Source: Pseudobutyrivibrio sp. (GTDB lineage: Bacteria > Bacillota_A > Clostridia > Lachnospirales > Lachnospiraceae). From it: a DNA stretch of 6,135 bases. Where the stretch lies: positions 1 to 6,135 of the forward strand of contig JAILNO010000166.1 of NCBI GenBank assembly GCA_024691465.1, written 5' to 3'. Positions 4,188 through 6,135 of the stretch are shown here, piece by piece (the stretch's first letter is position 1; each line of letters begins with the position of its first letter). The translations under genes were made by a program, and so were the position numbers. The notes beneath the pieces were generated by a model. It was not told the origin of the DNA. It did not search any database and saw nothing but the letters and a program-made list of their open reading frames with translations.

Positions 4188-6135
4188 CTAAATTAATATA
4201 CCTGATTTCTCTTTACTCTTCTCAATCTTCTCATTGAGTATCTTGAACGGATGGTATAAAACCACACCGATAAAGACCGCAAAGACTCCGTATGCTATAA
4301 GTGTTAGCATACAATTCCTATAAGTATCACCGTAGAATCCAGCGATACACTCTCTAAGTGCGTTCATTGAATAATTAAATGGCATGAACTTATATAGTAT
4401 CTGGAACACCTTAGGAAGTACCTCGATAGGGAATGTACCGCCAGCTCCCGCTACTTGAATAACCATTAGTATTACGGACAGTGCCTCTCCCACATTGCCG
4501 AATGAATATGCAAAAGCATATAAAAGCAGTGAATATATAAGTGAAGTCCACGCTGCTGCAAACCAGAAATATACTGGATGCTTACACTGTATTCCCACGA
4601 ACAGGAAGGCTCCCATTACTGTAATAATAGTCTGAATCTGACCAATTACAAAAGTAGTAAAGAATCTTCCAAGGAAGCACTGCCAATTCTTGAGATTATG
4701 CATGCCTGTCGTATCTTTTACGGTAGTTTTCAAAATGGTGGACATAATCAGCGCACCTACCCATATAGAAAGAACTATATAAAATGGCGCTGTCATGGAA
4801 CCATTATTCTCAACTGGATAAATATATTCATCTGCAATCTCTACTGGGCTGCTGATGAAATCTGAAAGGAGATCAGGGTCATTCTGAAGGAGTTCCATAA
4901 TCTTAAGGTAAGCCTCGTTCTGTCCTATGCTCTTAATCTGAGCAATCATGGCTGCAAGCTCAGCCTCCATGGCAACAGCTTCATCCCTGGACTTAACTAG
5001 GGAATCCTTGCCCTGCTCCATAATCACTGCGTAATTGCTAAGATTATCCTTAACTAGATCAATACTTTCAGCATTGTAGTTAAGAAGCTTCTCTATCTCA
5101 TCCACTGATTTAGATGTGGAATCTATGGCACTCTGTCCAAGTGGAGATACCACTGTATCGTACTGGCTTCGGACATACTGTGTATCGCTGATGCACAATG
5201 CTAAATCCTGAGCGAATACCTCCTTAGCCTTGTTAAGATTCTCCTCTGACTGAACTGCTGCCACGCTTAGGTTGGTAACATCAGCGTCCAGCCCTTGAAT
5301 CCTAGTATCTAATTCGTCAGCTTTTGCGGAAATGGCCTGACTCTGCTCATCGCTAAGATTACTCATGTGAGTGAGCATGTAATAATAACCTGTGCCATCC
5401 TCCTTGGTACCCCAAGCTGCCTGGAGCTGGTCTACCTTGGCCTGGATGGAGCTGGTGTCGATATTACCACCAAAGGTGACTCCCATCATCATATTGGTAA
5501 TGTCATTGACGGAGGCACCCATTACGTCTAGCTGACCATTAAGAGTCTCAATCTTGGCATCTACCTTGTCCTTAGCCTTCTGGACATCCTGCTTGGCATC
5601 GCTACCTGCACTCTGGGCCTCATTAGCCATCTCCTCAGCCAGCTTCGTAATTGAATCAGCGCTGTCTGTAATGGCCTCGCCTGCTGTGGAAATGCTCTCG
5701 GTGGAATCCATCAGAGCTATATAGGAATCAAGGAGGGCTATCAGTCCATTCAGGTCGGAATCTAACTGCTCAAGCTTCTCGATACCCTGACCAGTAATAT
5801 TGCCTTCCTCATCAAGTGTAGCGAAATACTCTCCACCCTTAAGAAGTGACTCAGCAACTGTACTTACGAAGGCATGGTCCACCTCTCTTTCGATAGTGGT
5901 CTTAACCTTGGAAGTAATCTTAGGAGCTATGGCGTTCTTCTTCTCATTCTCGTAATAGGTAATCACTGGATTCTCTATTTCGCCGCTTAAGAAACTAATC
6001 ATATTGGCACTGAACTGCTCATCAATGACAAGAGCTGCATAGTAATCACCAGAGTAGACGCCGTTTATAGCCTCCTGGGCTGTATCTGTGAATACCCAAC
6101 CTATGGTGGTATTCTCCTTGAGATTACTGATTATG
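4188..6135 (-). CDS. YhgE/Pip family membrane protein (ABC-2 type-like), N-terminus outside the window
   Basis: The frame is open to the right edge. The ATG at 6002 is internal, because 44 further codons upstream read through without a stop and include TIGWVFTDTAQEAINGVYSG, typical of the YhgE/Pip N-terminal domain. The visible part is 648 residues. Residues 1 to about 95 belong to the extracellular N-terminal domain. About 110-420 is a long Ala/Asp/Ser-rich helical region, probably coiled coil outside the membrane. Five hydrophobic segments follow at roughly 447-468, 491-514, 520-545, 549-572 and 608-629. AGGTFPIEVLP (about 564-574) is a hallmark of the YhgE/Pip C-terminal domain. The expected N-terminal membrane helix must lie beyond the window. 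Relatives include the phage receptors Pip of Lactococcus and YueB of Bacillus and the type VII secretion protein EsaA. The membrane part resembles ABC-2 permeases. The function here is unknown; export or cell-surface anchoring is the best guess. The C-terminal Lys/Glu-rich tail is probably cytoplasmic. Confidence 0.9.
   Translation of the reverse strand, partial: IISNLKENTTIGWVFTDTAQEAINGVYSGDYYAALVIDEQFSANMISFLSGEIENPVITYYENEKKNAIAPKITSKVKTTIEREVDHAFVSTVAESLLKGGEYFATLDEEGNITGQGIEKLEQLDSDLNGLIALLDSYIALMDSTESISTAGEAITDSADSITKLAEEMANEAQSAGSDAKQDVQKAKDKVDAKIETLNGQLDVMGASVNDITNMMMGVTFGGNIDTSSIQAKVDQLQAAWGTKEDGTGYYYMLTHMSNLSDEQSQAISAKADELDTRIQGLDADVTNLSVAAVQSEENLNKAKEVFAQDLALCISDTQYVRSQYDTVVSPLGQSAIDSTSKSVDEIEKLLNYNAESIDLVKDNLSNYAVIMEQGKDSLVKSRDEAVAMEAELAAMIAQIKSIGQNEAYLKIMELLQNDPDLLSDFISSPVEIADEYIYPVENNGSMTAPFYIVLSIWVGALIMSTILKTTVKDTTGMHNLKNWQCFLGRFFTTFVIGQIQTIITVMGAFLFVGIQCKHPVYFWFAAAWTSLIYSLLLYAFAYSFGNVGEALSVILMVIQVAGAGGTFPIEVLPKVFQILYKFMPFNYSMNALRECIAGFYGDTYRNCMLTLIAYGVFAVFIGVVLYHPFKILNEKIEKSKEKSGILI

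Noticed and set aside
4578..4865. 95-residue plus-strand frame
   Set aside because: It is antisense to the membrane domain of the YhgE/Pip gene and shows no recognisable domain.
4578..6135. Possible new surface or secretion system centred on the YhgE/Pip protein
   Set aside because: Only one gene of this type is visible and its neighbours are an amylase and the window edge, so no system can be supported from this sequence.

Overview
The window looks like ordinary chromosomal DNA from an anaerobic, moderately low-GC Gram-positive bacterium, most likely a clostridium of the Lachnospiraceae/Butyrivibrio kind. That placement is inference. It rests on the tadA-SRP RNA gene pair, a radical-SAM activase for an anaerobic glycyl-radical enzyme, a YhgE/Pip-type membrane protein, strong AGGAGG-like ribosome binding sites, and a mix of AGA/AGG and ATA codons.

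Layout from left to right. Bases 1-672 (minus) hold the N-terminal 224 residues of an unrecognised coiled-coil protein that runs off the left edge. Bases about 691-898 (minus) encode the signal recognition particle RNA, with its own promoter at 903-932. Bases 946-1485 (minus) are tadA, the tRNA adenosine deaminase. A 107-bp divergent intergenic region follows, containing a dyad at 1554-1567. Two plus-strand genes sit close together: a NrdG2-type radical-SAM activating protein (1593-2288) and a RimJ/RimL-type GNAT acetyltransferase (2302-2850). The acetyltransferase meets a minus-strand cytoplasmic GH13 alpha-amylase-family enzyme (2851-4140) stop codon to stop codon, with no base between them. 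A hairpin terminator (4156-4184) separates the amylase from a large YhgE/Pip membrane protein (4188 to beyond 6135), whose N-terminus lies outside the window.

The genes do not form one system. tadA and the SRP RNA are translation and secretion housekeeping. The activase and acetyltransferase probably share a transcript. The amylase is probably an intracellular maltodextrin enzyme. The YhgE/Pip protein is a cell-envelope export or anchoring component of uncertain role. I found no convincing undescribed system, mobile element, CRISPR array or tRNA. The most interesting signal is the SRP RNA: it folds as one long rod of about 205 nt without a visible Alu domain, and the next gene begins only about 19 nt after it.
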